Shown piece by piece: positions 20,705 to 31,489 of a stretch of 64,000 nt of DNA (within the stretch, counting starts at the first letter, position 1; the number at the start of each line of letters is the position of its first letter). The position numbers and the translations under genes are program-made. A model generated the notes under the pieces. That model ran no database searches. It was not told the origin of the DNA and saw only the letters and a list, made by a program, of their open reading frames with translations. Source of the DNA: Durusdinium trenchii (Eukaryota; Sar; Dinophyceae; Suessiales; Symbiodiniaceae); contig CAXAMN010018890.1 of NCBI GenBank assembly GCA_963970005.1, positions 832,263 to 896,262 on the forward strand, read 5' to 3'.

Positions 20705-21643
20705 GTGTCAACACCCTTCAGAACCATTGGGATCGGTTTGACGTCTCAACCGTCGGGATCGGCACCCCAGGCGAAGCAGCGCGCGTTGCAGCCGAAAGAT
20801 GCAGCTGGACCTGGCTTTGGCAGTCTGCAGCTCAGCCCCGGGCGCTGTGCTTACCCCGTGCACGCCGGGGTGCATGTAGGTAGTCGTGGTCTGAGTGCGA
20901 GCTGGTGGGGAAGAAAGATGATGATGGTTCCTCTTGGCGCATTTCCCAACAAATCACCTTGGAGCTGCGTTGCTGCGCTTTGGTGCTTGGTGTCAATTCC
21001 ATACACCGGCGGTCGAAATCCCTACACCGCGGTCATCAGAGCTTCGACCGGTCCGAACCAATGGGTGTGGGTCTCAACCGACCGGGCCCCCGGTAGACTG
21101 GTCATGCCCCCGGTCTGGCTCGGTCTGGATCCGTGTCAGGGCAAGCAGGACCAAGACAACGAGTCGCCACGGATCCCGCCTTTGGCCAAACGTGCCAAAC
21201 GGTTCAAGCAAAGATTGAATAATTATGCAAAATACATCAATATACTGGGGACATCCAACTTTGGCTGTCCGATGGAGATCCCTAAGCACTGCAGGGCGGG
21301 CACGGGTAGTCTGGACACCCCTTGGATGGTCCTGGTGTACCACCTTCCAAACTGCCAAATCCATCCAAATCCATCATTTCATGTAATCATGGTGTATAGA
21401 TGTGTAATTATACTAGAACAGGAAAGACCATGGAAGACCCCTCAAAGACTTCTGGGACAAGCAAAAAGCCACCAAACAACCTGGGCCAGGAACCTCCCTC
21501 CGATTGAAATACCTTACTGTACCAGGTGGGAGGCTCCCACTCCGACCATCCGTGCCACGCTCGGTGAGGCGATTCCCTTCCTGGGATCGGTCCGAGCAGC
21601 ATGGGCCATGCCCTCAGGATGCCTGGCAGGCACGATCCAATAG
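20705..21643 (+). CDS. 312-codon open frame of unknown function
   Basis: This is the longest uninterrupted frame outside the retroelement, starting at ATG 20705 and ending at TAG 21641. The first 60 residues are glutamine/proline/serine-rich. The middle holds a basic stretch (AKRAKRFKQRLNNYAKYIN). The rest is rich in tryptophan and proline. No signal peptide, transmembrane segment or known motif is evident. With three stops in 64 codons such a length is rare by chance, but a mixture of exon and open intron cannot be excluded. Confidence 0.3.
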   Translation: MSTPFRTIGIGLTSQPSGSAPQAKQRALQPKDAAGPGFGSLQLSPGRCAYPVHAGVHVGSRGLSASWWGRKMMMVPLGAFPNKSPWSCVAALWCLVSIPYTGGRNPYTAVIRASTGPNQWVWVSTDRAPGRLVMPPVWLGLDPCQGKQDQDNESPRIPPLAKRAKRFKQRLNNYAKYINILGTSNFGCPMEIPKHCRAGTGSLDTPWMVLVYHLPNCQIHPNPSFHVIMVYRCVIILEQERPWKTPQRLLGQAKSHQTTWARNLPPIEIPYCTRWEAPTPTIRATLGEAIPFLGSVRAAWAMPSGCLAGTIQ

Positions 21644-22352
21644 GAGAAGATCCATTAGCTTAGAATATAATTAGGTTCATAGTTCTAAATCGGGTAAGAC
21701 TATAAAAAGAATGGTCTGATATGGTGACACGAAAAGGAATGTCCTTTACTTCAGTCAGTCAAAATAGTCTTTGGACTTCTAGGGTATATATATACATGGA
21801 GTTTGAATATCTCAGACCAACAGTGCACTGAAAGGCTATCAAGCAAGCAACAGAATAGCAGAGAGAACAATGACACTGATGGGACCATCAATTTTTTTCG
21901 CCGGTGGCAGGGCTGTGGCTCTCATTTAAATACCATACAAGGCACATCGTGCGGCACTGTCAATGAAAAAGAGGCAAGTGTGCGAGACAAAGCAGTGGCG
22001 CCTTTACGACAGTGGCGCCTTTACGACAGTGGCGCCTTTACGACGCATGTCACAACTGTGAGCCCCACAGTTTCGATATTTACGACCTGGCACGCAGCAC
22101 GTTTTCGTGTTTTTCGTTCGGTTGGCCTTACATGTTGTGCAACCAAGGCAACAGCTCCTTCCAGGACACCATGCCATCCATGGGTGCGGTGTCTTAGCCG
22201 GGAGAGGTCGGGCATGCGCCTTTTTGGCCGTGGGCTTCAGAAAAGGAGACTGAAAGGGTGGTGGATGATAAGCATCCCAACATGAATACTTTTTCTGCTG
22301 TTGTTCTTGATTTGCTAAAAAGGAGAGTAGCCGATGGAAAAGCAGATGAATC
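21644..22352. other. Non-coding stretch with a 17-bp triple repeat
   Basis: Apart from the repeat at 21993-22043, I see only short open frames on both strands. Confidence 0.4.
21993..22043. repeat. 17-bp tandem repeat, three exact copies
   Basis: CAGTGGCGCCTTTACGA starts at 21993, 22010 and 22027, with no changes. Confidence 0.92.
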
Positions 22353-22964
22353 ATGATTCCATGTATGTTGGCGTTGGCATGCTTGTTCTTTTTCGTGTTC
22401 CATCATACTAGAATCCACCATGGGCTGTTCATGATTGTTCTATCACCGGGAAACCCAAAACCAGGAGAATCAAGAGGTGACCAGTTGACCGGGATCAGCT
22501 TGATCGTGGTATTAGATTATGGCTCATATACTATTGGACCCGGAGATCATGAAGATACCAACAATTCCTCAGGTGCCTCTAAATTACCAATCTCATCTAA
22601 ACAGGGACTGACTCTTATCCTTCCTGCTTCAACATATTTCCTGAAGCTTCACATCACGCTTCATTTCTCCGGAACCGTCTCCTTTCCGTACTCCTACTCC
22701 TACCGAAACCTTGACCCGAACCCTCGACCGTCCGGCCACCCGGTCGACCTCGAAGGAGCTTGGGTCCGTACTCCTTCGTCCGGGGCGGACCGAGGCAGCG
22801 GCCTGGGCAACGACATGGGCTCTGCACCTTGGTCGTCTTCGATGGCCGAGGTGCCGGACGCATGCCGATCGATCGGCCGGATGACGGGAGGGGTGGAGGT
22901 GGCGGGACGGGTGGTCTCGGCGGAGGTTCGGTCTTTTGGGGGTTTAGACCCTAAACTGTTCTAA
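22353..22964 (+). other. 203-codon open frame, doubtful
   Basis: The frame is open, but its first half looks non-coding. The second half (from about 22690) is glycine/serine-rich and more protein-like (for example GRMTGGVEVAGRVVSAEVRS). A minus frame overlaps. I do not assign a gene. Confidence 0.2.
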
Positions 22965-23252
22965 ATTCAGCACCCTCGGTGACCCCCAAACGGTCGAGCT
23001 TTGCTCTTTGTTTGGTTGCTTGACGCAAATGCGCGTATCTAGAAGAATGCTTGACTTGTTGCAGAACTATATGGATTGCGTGGATTGGAATGTGTTCAAG
23101 CAGATATTGGGGTTTGGAAATTGGTGTATGGTTCATTTTGGATCCAAAAACCGACCTGAAGGTGTTGGACACATGGTCAAGACACCAGGCTTCCAAAACA
23201 CTAGGAAACATGGTCAAGAGTCAAGACGCTGCTTCATGTTTTAAACGCCTTT

Positions 23253-23779
23253 GTGTACACAGATGCAAGAACTTCTTCACTTCACAAAGGAACGCAACCT
23301 CTGGATGATAGCAACATCCGTCCCAGGATCGCCTTTTTTGAATGGTTTTCCGGCGCCGAACATCTCGAAATCCCACGAGGTTTTTCTCGCTCTTCAGTTG
23401 AAAGCCCCACTCCTTTCGAAGGATCACGGCCAGGACACGGGCCCTGCGCCGCTGAAGCCGGGCGCGCCGAAGAAGGGAATGGCCCCTTGGCGCTCATTCC
23501 GGGTGGTGTGACTGGGACAGGGGTGGGCGAGGATGACTGGCATCGTGCTCTATCAGTCTCTTGAGTTGCTTCCAGGTGTGGTTTCGAGTCTTTTTCCGAG
23601 TTCACCCCCCCGCTCAAGAGCGGTTGTTCCGGGGTTGGTGGTTCTTCTGAGGCGAGAGGACTCGGGGGAGAGAGAAGCGGCTCCAAGAAAAAGCAGAATG
23701 AGATGATCATCGACCCTAGTGGATTCGACTTGGTTGATGTTCTGTGGTGTTTGTCTTGATGGGAACATCCGAGGCGCAA
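23253..23779. other. Exon-like region open on both strands
   Basis: On minus, 165 codons (23282-23779) are Pro/Ser/Glu-rich and read like a disordered protein. On plus, 103 codons (23253-23564) contain a compact stretch IAFFEWFSGAEHLEIPRG. Either could be a real exon; I cannot choose. Confidence 0.3.
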
Positions 23780-24768
23780 GAAAGAAAGAATCGGTGCTAC
23801 CCGATGTCTTTGAAGCGCCGATGGGACATATAAAGATCATATAAAGCAATGTACCTTAAGACACTGCCTTGGTGCAGCGGGCCTTTGTGAGAGGTGTTTG
23901 TACGGCCTTGCGTTTCATCCTCCGCAGCAGCGACGGTCTGTAGGCGTTGGGCAAAAAGAAGCCGGCCGACGTGCTTGGCAGTCTGGGCCCCGGTCAGAGA
24001 GAGGTGCCAGCTGGGGCTCAAAAGTTCTTCATGAGAGTTGCCATGGGACATTTCCTTCAGCAGTATAAGAGGTGACTTACATGGTCGCCAATGTAGGAAA
24101 TGTCCCATAGGTGTTAGTTGCCTTTGTCAGCCATGTAATTATGTGCTTTGGCGACCCTTTTCCTTCCCAAACGGGTCGCGCCGTTCCGTTCCGCGCGTCG
24201 GCCGTCCGAGACCTTCCGCTGCCCCGGACGCGATCGGACGGTGTCACCGGAGCGATGACAGGGTGGATGGTCGAAAGAGCAGGGGACCAGGGGATCAACC
24301 AGGGGATGCACCTGGGATGACTGAAGAATTGGCAAATGGGTGTCTATATAAAAGGTATACTAGTATAATCGTATTTAAAATGGGCAGACCTCCCAGGCAA
24401 CGACCCACTGGAAGAAAGAATTTTGACCAGTCTAGGAGGTCTGGGGCCAGGAGGTCTCCCTATTAGGATGCACACCCAAATTGGTTGGTTCGGGAGATTC
24501 TGAGGTTCCCCACCTTGAACATGGTTGAACCTATGTGGTCATTGGATCGGGAGGTCAGATCTAGCCCTTGCTCCGATCCGTTCATGCGAAGCCTGAGATG
24601 CTCAAAAAGGGGGATGCCCAGTGCAAGACAGACTCCTAATATATAGTCCCCCAAAAAACAGGGATAAGGCTACACAACCTACTCTCCCAAACAGAACATC
24701 CCAAAGAGGATAAAGGTATTGAAGGCATGTATGTTGGTCTCGGCATCCCCGCCCACTTTGCTCCCGGC
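23780..24768. other. Non-coding stretch with a hairpin
   Basis: It contains the inverted repeat at 24043-24108. A short plus frame at 24111-24320 is protein-like but without motif. Confidence 0.35.
24043..24108. repeat. Short inverted-repeat element (14-bp arms)
   Basis: ATGGGACATTTCCT at 24043-24056 pairs exactly with 24095-24108; the loop holds a further partial inverted repeat (GGTGAC...GTCGCC). It may be a tiny foldback element. Confidence 0.7.
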
Positions 24769-25485
24769 TCATTTCACTGAGGTATGGGGCTGCCTGATCC
24801 GATGCCCACGGAGGCACTCCGCCCTGCGCAGCGCAGCCGTTCGACTGGTCACCGTTGGTTCGGGCCGCTGAGTCGAGACGAGTCGTGAAGAACTGCCGAA
24901 CGACTGCAGTGCTTTCTGACTCGTCTTCACATCAAACCCAACGGTCGGCGCTGAACAACATCGACGTTTTGGTGCGCTGTCGATGTGGTTGCAAAACACA
25001 TCGACGACGACGAGTCCTTCGGCGTCGTGTCGGCCCGGCGCCACGAGTCGTCGCTGATTGAGGTGAGTGCGAAGGTGGATGGATCGCCCGATCGCGATGC
25101 TGGTGTTACATGAAGCACGTCGCGGCACGTCATGTGACGGATCAAGATGAACTTGTGCACATGGCATCCAAGCCCTGTCTCTGAGGAGCAGGATGTGCCA
25201 GAGAGTCCATGTATCTCCATGTTCTCCCTCATGTAGCCTATCTCTAGTGGGGGACCGAAGTGGTCGTAGCACCATGGACCGGATTCCTGGCATAGGGGCA
25301 ATCCAAAAGATGAATTGTCTTGGAAGCGCCTCTACTCCTGAACACATCTTCTCATTGAGTGGAAGGATCATGAGCAACATAGGATGATGGCCAAGCGATT
25401 CTCTCATCAATATCCAATCCTCCCATCTTCCATTCACACCTAGTTCTCCGGTTCTCTGCATCTCGTCACAAGTTCTCTGCTCCAC
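24769..25485 (-). CDS. 238-codon open frame of unknown function
   Basis: The minus frame runs from ATG near 25485 to a stop at 24769. It is rich in arginine and histidine and contains about nine cysteines, but these show no regular spacing. No domain is recognised. Part of the plus strand (25193-25387) is also open. Confidence 0.2.
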   Translation of the reverse strand: MEQRTCDEMQRTGELGVNGRWEDWILMRESLGHHPMLLMILPLNEKMCSGVEALPRQFIFWIAPMPGIRSMVLRPLRSPTRDRLHEGEHGDTWTLWHILLLRDRAWMPCAQVHLDPSHDVPRRASCNTSIAIGRSIHLRTHLNQRRLVAPGRHDAEGLVVVDVFCNHIDSAPKRRCCSAPTVGFDVKTSQKALQSFGSSSRLVSTQRPEPTVTSRTAALRRAECLRGHRIRQPHTSVK

Positions 25486-26133
25486 GGAGGCCGTAGCTGA
25501 AGAGCCGGCAGCGCATGCGGCGCCGGCTTACAACCCCTTGTGGGGGCCTACTCAGTCGTTCGTGCGCGTGACACCGTCGAGGCCCAGATTCGAATCTGGG
25601 GGCGAATCTCCACTCTTTCACCATCGACGTCAATATATGATAATATATGATATATGTACGATCGATATACACATACATGTATATTATATTCTATTAATGT
25701 ATCAAGATATGATATGATATGATAGATGATAGATGATACATGATACATCATATACCAAAAGATTGTGAACCGTCAAATCCTGCTTGATGTATGATTGCAG
25801 TGCCATAGACCGTATGCTCGTTTTTGTTTTTCTTTTAAGACTGGTTTGCGGAAGCCAGGGGGCATTTTCAAGATCGATGCACATCAGATTGGCTGCCAGT
25901 CTCCAAACAAAAGAGGCTCCACGACTCCGCCAATGGGTGTGTCGGAGTCGATGACCCTGGTGAATCCGTTGGGTGTCGAAGCCGAGGATGGACCCCGTGA
26001 GAGTGGACATCGAGGACCGGACCCGAGAGGAAGGTCACGCCGGTCACCCGAGAGGGGCGTGTCTTGGGGTTTTAGCGGCGTGGAGAAATGGAAAAGAGCT
26101 GTGACCATTTGTCGCATGAGTTCATCTTCGCAG
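25486..26133. other. Non-coding stretch with GATA/ATAT low complexity
   Basis: 25635-25755 is built of ATATGATA, GATAGATGATA and similar units. A palindrome CCCAGATTCGAATCTGGG stands at 25582-25599. A plus frame at 25795-26157 is open without motif. Confidence 0.45.
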
Positions 26134-26260
26134 CTTGGTGGAGGGCCTGAAGAGTAGGAAAGCTGATGTGGCTCCGAAAAAGACCAATTTGAATCACGAT
26201 GACATGACCTCGCAGGAGAAGATCACGGCAGATTTGCAAGTGGAGGGAGGGTCAAACTGA
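26134..26260 (+). CDS. Candidate terminal exon, unknown protein
   Basis: TTCATCTTCGCAG ends at 26133 and makes a good acceptor. The frame that follows is helical and charged (DDMTSQEKITADLQVEGG) and ends in TGA at 26258-26260. It looks like the C-terminus of a soluble protein. No family is recognised. Confidence 0.4.
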
Positions 26261-27233
26261 CATGTTTGCCCTTACTCTCGTCGTGGGATAGGGGTGGAAC
26301 ATGCAGGCGCGGGACTTTTGTGGTACATGCTTCAGCTCTTGGATTGGATGGAAGGACATCTACATCACCTCACCAACTGTACGTAGCCTCTCTTGGATCC
26401 TCGGTGGCTTCCCTCTGCAAGGGCCTCGGTGGCGGGCTAAGGTCATATTTTGCACCAGGACCTTCCAAGTCCGGTGGTTTTTGGACACAATTCACCTCCA
26501 AAAAGGCTATTCTATACACCTCTTGGAGGCTGCGAGTCGTCGACTTCGCCAGGGTCGACCTTCGCAGGTCGTCGAACGTCTCGTCGAACGTCTCACCGGT
26601 TTGACGGGAAATCCAGTCGAACTCGCTACATGGGCTGGCCGGGAAGCATCCCCAGACTCGATGTCACTGGAAACAGACATCCAACTTCTTCTCAGGGATT
26701 CTTATATAATTGCTGTGGGGTCCACCTGTTTCTGATGGTCAGATAATGACCAGGCACAGCCTACGCCGGCCTACTGCGGCCGACGCCTCGCCAAAGGCCT
26801 CTGATGGTGTCCTTTGGACGGGCCGTGCCCGTGCCGTGCCTGTGCCTGTGCCAGGCTTGATGGAGAGGCCATTTGCACGGGCCAGTTTCAGGCCTGGCTT
26901 GTGACGGTGCTCGGCCGGTTGAAGGGCGGAGGTGTTTGGGCGAAGTGCACCGAAAGGTGGAGATTTGATGTACGATGATGTATGGCTTCTACCACAGGGG
27001 AAACACTGGAGAAGATGGAGAAGGTTGAAGGCATCAGCACGCGATAATTCGACTTTTCACAGAGCCCTCAACTGGTTTGACATTCACCAGATCAACCATG
27101 TCAAACTAGGACCTCTGATGTCCAAAGGATACCAACCCCCATTGCTTTTCCGGATTCGATCTCCCTTCACCGGCGACGGACCTCGTGGAGTCCTCGCGAC
27201 GGGAGCGCCTCTCTGCCGAGACGTTCTCGTCAG
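26261..27233. other. No gene supported
   Basis: Plus frames at 26301-26735 and 26932-27285 are open but look unlike protein for most of their length. 26822-26852 is a CCGTGC/CTGTGC low-complexity run. Confidence 0.35.
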
Positions 27234-27354
27234 GTCACCGTCCTGGATGCGTCCAAGGCAGATCTGGCGGCCTTCAGGCGAGTGATGGAAAAGGAGACAA
27301 CGGTCTGCCTGCGGCTCCAAGGTTTCGATCGTTTTTGGGTCCCACTGGGTGCAG
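27234..27354 (+). CDS. Candidate internal exon, unknown protein
   Basis: A frame between CAG (ending 27233) and GTCAGG (from 27355) reads as an alternating strand and helix: VTVLDASKADLAAFRRVMEK, then TTVCLRLQGFDRFWVPLGAG. Both splice-like edges are present and the residue pattern is strongly protein-like. It could belong to a folded alpha/beta domain; I cannot name it. The two competing plus frames over the same bases look random. Confidence 0.5.
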
Positions 27355-28166
27355 GTCAGGACAAACGATTATAAAATCCATGATCCAAATTGGTTGCTAT
27401 GTTTGTTAACGGTATATATCTTGCCAGCAGATGCTCGCCGCGTGACTGTGGAAGATGGTGTGTAGCCGCTTGGGCAGGTGAATGATGTGCATGCGGCACT
27501 GCCTATCATGTTGGTGTACTCTTCAGGATTCGATCTAGCCATCAAGGATGTTAGGCCGATGACATCGTGAGCCCCCTTCACGACATGAGCAGAGAGATGG
27601 GGGCCCGAAGATGAGGACCCTCCACTCGCCACCTCTCACGAGACATGAGGACGCTGGCCACAGTCCGATCCACAATAGGAGGGACCGTCCATCTTGGAAG
27701 ATCGAACCAGGGGGCCCCCGCGGGCGGGACCTCACGCGCAGCCGAACACGAGGCTGGCGCCGCAAAACCAAGAGTTCAAGTACAAGGCCGGTTTTCAGGG
27801 AGCGCTGCGATGCTGCTGAACATGGGATCCCCAAATCACCTCCTCGGCCCACGGAGTCTTCTCCGGAAAAGCCCCCGGCCCAAGAAGGCTGCTGAGCTCC
27901 AACTCTTCAACGAGCCACAGAGGATTTGGCCGACAAAAGACCATACACATTTGGAGTTTGTGTTGATTCCCCTTTTCCAGGTTGCTCCTTGTTGATTCCT
28001 AAACACCTCAACAATCCTCATTCACTTTTCAGGTTGCTCCTTGAATGATTGAATTCAAGGAGTTCTGTGTTCTGCGTCGGAAATCTTTGATGACACCATC
28101 CTTATTGGGATCGATTAGGAGTGTCTCACTTTTTTTTGAGTTGCAAAGGGTCGGCAGACCCCGAAA
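27355..28166. other. Intron-like stretch with an exon-like patch
   Basis: 27645-27900 is open on two plus frames, both rich in Pro, Ala and Arg, so a coding patch is possible. The rest is non-coding. Confidence 0.3.
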
Positions 28167-28278
28167 TGTAGACTCTTGATTAATATAACCCCCCAATGTA
28201 TGGATGGATGGAATAACTACTATAATACTATATAACTTCTTCATAATATGGGGGGGCTTTACTTATCAACAGTCTACA
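28167..28278. mobile_element. Short terminal-inverted-repeat element (MITE-like), copy 1
   Basis: The 112-bp stretch starts TGTAGACTCTTGATTAAT and ends in the near reverse complement (ATTATG..ACTTATCAACAGTCTACA). Runs of C and G (AACCCCCC and GGGGGGG) lie just inside each arm. The same arms occur at 30500-30580. No coding capacity. Confidence 0.72.
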
Positions 28279-29081
28279 TCAAGCGGGACCTTTGGTAAGC
28301 TCCCAAATGCAGGCTGAACACCCTCGCCGTTTGAAGGCCTGAGGTGTTTTCACAGCCGCAAACGCACCATAACGCCACCGGGGTGAGCTAGCAGCTGGTA
28401 GCTGCTCGGAACATCACTGGCCTCTTCTCATGGGGGCTTCTGGATGGTAGGACAGATAAGATAAGATAGGATAGGTTTTGGTAGGGTAGGATAGGATAGG
28501 GTAGGATAGATATATAGATAGATAGATAGATAGATAGATAGAGACTTCATCAGATTTTGTTTGAGTTCAAAGGGGTCCATATTGGTTGTACTTGATATTC
28601 AAAACCCTGGTTCTGGTCGTGGATCCATCCCAAGGATGAAAAAGGGGCCTCCGGTAAAACGCTGCTGCCGGGTAGCTGCTCTCATCCCCATACGTATGAC
28701 ACATACCGGCATGTTGCTTTCTTTCGTCCACGATCACTCCATCCGATGGATGTGAGACCGAAGACTAGGATCGTCAGATCGAACTTTGGGAAGTGAAACT
28801 ACATTAAAGTAAAATTGATTTGAAACTACAATCAATCTCATTAGTGTAAAGATCTCATTAGTATCAATCAACTAAATCATAGTTCGCATACTAAAATCAA
28901 TCTCATTGAGCGTAACATACTAAACTAGCTAGTTTTCATGGAGAGGGCTCTTTCCTCCATTTACCGGCCATCGAACCGCCGCTGGTGACTGGGTCACGGA
29001 TTTGCTCTGGCCAGATACATCCGAACCTGAATAAGACGTTGGGTGCCTCAGGAGCTTTGTCAGGCCTTCCCCCACAGTAAA
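28279..29081. other. Non-coding stretch with GATA microsatellite
   Basis: It carries the GATA run at 28513-28541 and a preceding GGATA/GGGTA low-complexity zone from about 28455. No gene seen. Confidence 0.5.
28513..28541. repeat. GATA tetranucleotide microsatellite
   Basis: Seven GATA-type units in a row. Confidence 0.9.
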
Positions 29082-29568
29082 CTAGATGTTGGTGGCAAGT
29101 GAGAAAGCACTCAGCCCTGTTTGTGGCCAGTGGGGACTTTTCTCAGAGTGCCAAGCCCTGTTTGTGTTATGAGCAATAACTCTGATTGGAATGCTAGCTG
29201 TTGTTGACCTATCCCCATTGAAACCACCACACTCACCCCCCGCAAAATGCCTGCTGAACGATGTCGGTCGCCGACGACTAGGCGGTTCCTGGTCGACCGA
29301 GGTCGCATGCCAACAACGTCTTAGAGGTCCGGGAAGCCTCCCGGGCCTACCGCGCCAACGCGCCGGTGCCATTAGTGAAGTGGCAGCCCGGGAAGCCCAG
29401 AAACGACCGACGGGTCGATCCCTTACGACCGGGGGACGGTGCCATCGGTCGATCATGCGGACGCTCAGCGGACTGGTCATGACTCGGTGCCAGAACCGTT
29501 GGACCTGTTCGAGTCTTGTTTTCCACTCATACCAACTCCCATTCATCAGGTTTTCACTAGATACCTGA
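29082..29568. other. Exon-like region open on both strands
   Basis: Minus is open for 154 codons (29082-29546). On plus, one frame after CTTAG at about 29324 reads VPLVKWQPGKPRNDRRVDPL and ends at a TGA near 29480. I cannot decide on strand. Confidence 0.25.
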
Positions 29569-30499
29569 TGCCTTTAGGGCCTAAGTCAAGGTGTCTATGT
29601 GGGGCGTTGAGCCACACGTGCCGTATGTAGAGGAACGCTGTCTTTCAAGGGACCATTTCCTCTTCCATGTTAGTGAGTTGAGTGTATCTATTGACAATTA
29701 TATACAATTATTAGATAATTCATATGAATTGAGCATAAAACGTGAGTGGTGCGATGTCGACGAGACAAACCACCCCCAGAGGTTTTCCAAGATTTCAGTG
29801 ATGTCGTGTCGAGCGGAGCTGGATGAATCAGATTAAAGCACTGCCTCGCCTTGAAACAAGTAGCAGGACCCCCGGTTTGGGGTGGTTCATGGATACCCCT
29901 TAATCTCTAAGGAGCTAAACATTAGACACCCCGAGTTTCGGGGGCTGGGATTGAACGCTGTTTCTATGGGCCCAGCTTCCGCGGCCCCAAGCTGTAGGCC
30001 AGCGTCCGCGTCCTAACCGGCGACGGCGTTCGCACCGCGGCGAGGTATAAAAGCAGCAACGAGGACTTTTTGCCTGTGTCCGGGCGCCCATCATTGATGA
30101 TTCTCGGCCGGAGGCTGATACAAGGTAGGAGCATATTGGATTACCTTGTGTGGTGTGGACATTTGTTTGATTGCAGCATGTGATGATGCTGATCGAAGGT
30201 CATTTTTGAAGGTGTTTGTGAACACAGTTCTGGTAATTCCAATGACTTCCTTTTGCGATCGTTTCTTGTGAACACCGGTGCTTCAACACATTGTTTCAGC
30301 AAAACACTCCCAGGCAGATCAGTTGTTGGCCTTCCACTACATCAGCCCGGAGATCCGAAGACGCGCCGAGCTCCGGGAGCGGCGCCGCGCACGTGCGCGG
30401 CCAAAGCCGTTGTTCGAAGAGCGTCCGGTCCAAGCGGGGGTAGAGGGCCAGCAACAAGATGCCTATAACATCCTATAACATCCTATAACTTGGGTCCGT
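29569..30499. other. No gene supported; tRNA-like remnant and a TATAAAAG motif
   Basis: 29940-30030 resembles, on minus, a degraded tRNA (GTTCAATCC and GGTTAGGACGC are present, but stems do not pair). TATAAAAG stands at 30046-30053; dinoflagellate promoters usually lack TATA boxes, so I do not call a promoter. 30463-30489 repeats CCTATAACAT three times. Confidence 0.35.
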
Positions 30500-30580
30500 T
30501 GTAGACTCTTGATGAATAACCCCGTCCATTTGAGTTGAAATCCTATTAAAATATGGGGGTTTATTCATCAAGAGTCTACA
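30500..30580. mobile_element. Short terminal-inverted-repeat element (MITE-like), copy 2
   Basis: The 81-bp stretch has arms of about 24 bases: TGTAGACTCTTGATGAATAA at the left and its reverse complement at the right, with one extra A. C and G runs lie inside the arms, as in copy 1 at 28167. The core of about 32 bases is AT-rich and differs from copy 1. Confidence 0.8.
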
Positions 30581-31103
30581 TTACCTGTAACATCCCTGTT
30601 GGTATTTCCTCTCGAAAATGGGAGGGTTCGTGGTCCTCTGTGCTGACACAAGGGGGATCCTGTAACAGTGAGTCAACAAGCACTATTTTAGAGAAAAGGC
30701 CTGCCACCTAAGCATCATCCACTGGGCCCTGGTAATAGGATAGACCCAGCCTATATTGATCTATAAGCACTTCGCCATGCTGACAAGGAGGCGTCCACTG
30801 CGTTTGTGGTGGGATGTGATTGGGGATGAGGTGTATGTGCGTTGGCCAGTAAGGGGACAACGAAGATTCCCGTTGTCTCAAGCAGCAGCCCCCTCTAAAC
30901 CATTCCCCAGTTCCAGCCGGGGGGGCAAACAGAAGCCCCAAAGTCCTGACTTCCAAAAAGGAAGTTGAAGATAGACCAACAAAAGGCTCAAAGATGTCTC
31001 ATGTTGTGAACAAAGCTGGCTTCTGGTAGCAACCAAGCTTAAAACGTCCAGGCATCCAATGCTTCTCGTTTGTCCATCCCCTCCATCTCATCCACTCTCG
31101 AAG
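30581..31103. other. Non-coding stretch
   Basis: No gene is supported. The last 50 bases are pyrimidine-rich and lead to the acceptor of the next exon candidate. Confidence 0.4.
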
Positions 31104-31297
31104 CGAAGCGACCGATGTAGCTGGACCGACGTGCACCGAGGATGGCACGCAGATCGTGCTGGAGCTGGAGCTCACCGACACGAGTATCACCCTTGAGGAG
31201 CCGATGAGTTTGATTCGTTTTCGGAAGAGAAGAGCCAGTTCTGAACGGGTGAACGGCGCGGTTTGGAGGTGGGCTTTTTGCCCCAAGGAGTCAACGG
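31104..31297 (+). CDS. Candidate internal exon, unknown protein
   Basis: A long pyrimidine tract (31050-31100) ends in AAG at 31103. The frame reads with beta-strand and acidic texture (GTQIVLELELTDTSITLEEP), then basic (SLIRFRKRRASSERVNG). GTACAT begins at 31298. This is one of the best exon-like stretches on plus. No family is recognised. The minus strand is also open for 207 codons here, which slightly weakens the call. Confidence 0.48.
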
Positions 31298-31319
31298 GTA
31301 CATAAGGACTCTTTTTCAG

Positions 31320-31489
31320 CGAGTGTGGCCGGGCCATGGCGCGTGGTGCCTTGTTTTCGCGCCTTGCTGTTGGAACCGAAAGAGATGGAAAGGCTGGATT
31401 GGTTGGCTCGAAAATCTGACGGGGGAGAAGCCGGTTGGGGCGGAGAATCCGCGTCGATTTCGGGAAGTTTTGGAAAAGAATCCGATTGA
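31320..31489 (+). CDS. Candidate terminal exon, unknown protein
   Basis: The frame includes RALLLEPKEMERLDWLARKS and a glycine/serine tail, and ends in TGA at 31487. It is in frame with the previous candidate if the 22 bases GTACAT...TTTCAG (31298-31319) are removed. A competing plus frame (31263-31502) is also open. Confidence 0.33.

Noticed and set aside
25582..25599. tRNA T-arm-like CCAGATTCGAATCTGG
   Set aside because: It is a simple palindrome; no cloverleaf can be built on either strand around it.
29940..30030. Possible tRNA gene on minus
   Set aside because: B-box-like GTTCAATCC and GGTTAGGACGC are present, but the T stem, anticodon stem and acceptor stem do not pair. At best a decayed tRNA-derived repeat.
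30046..30053. TATAAAAG as a promoter
   Set aside because: Dinoflagellate promoters generally lack TATA boxes and no coding sequence follows at a fitting distance.
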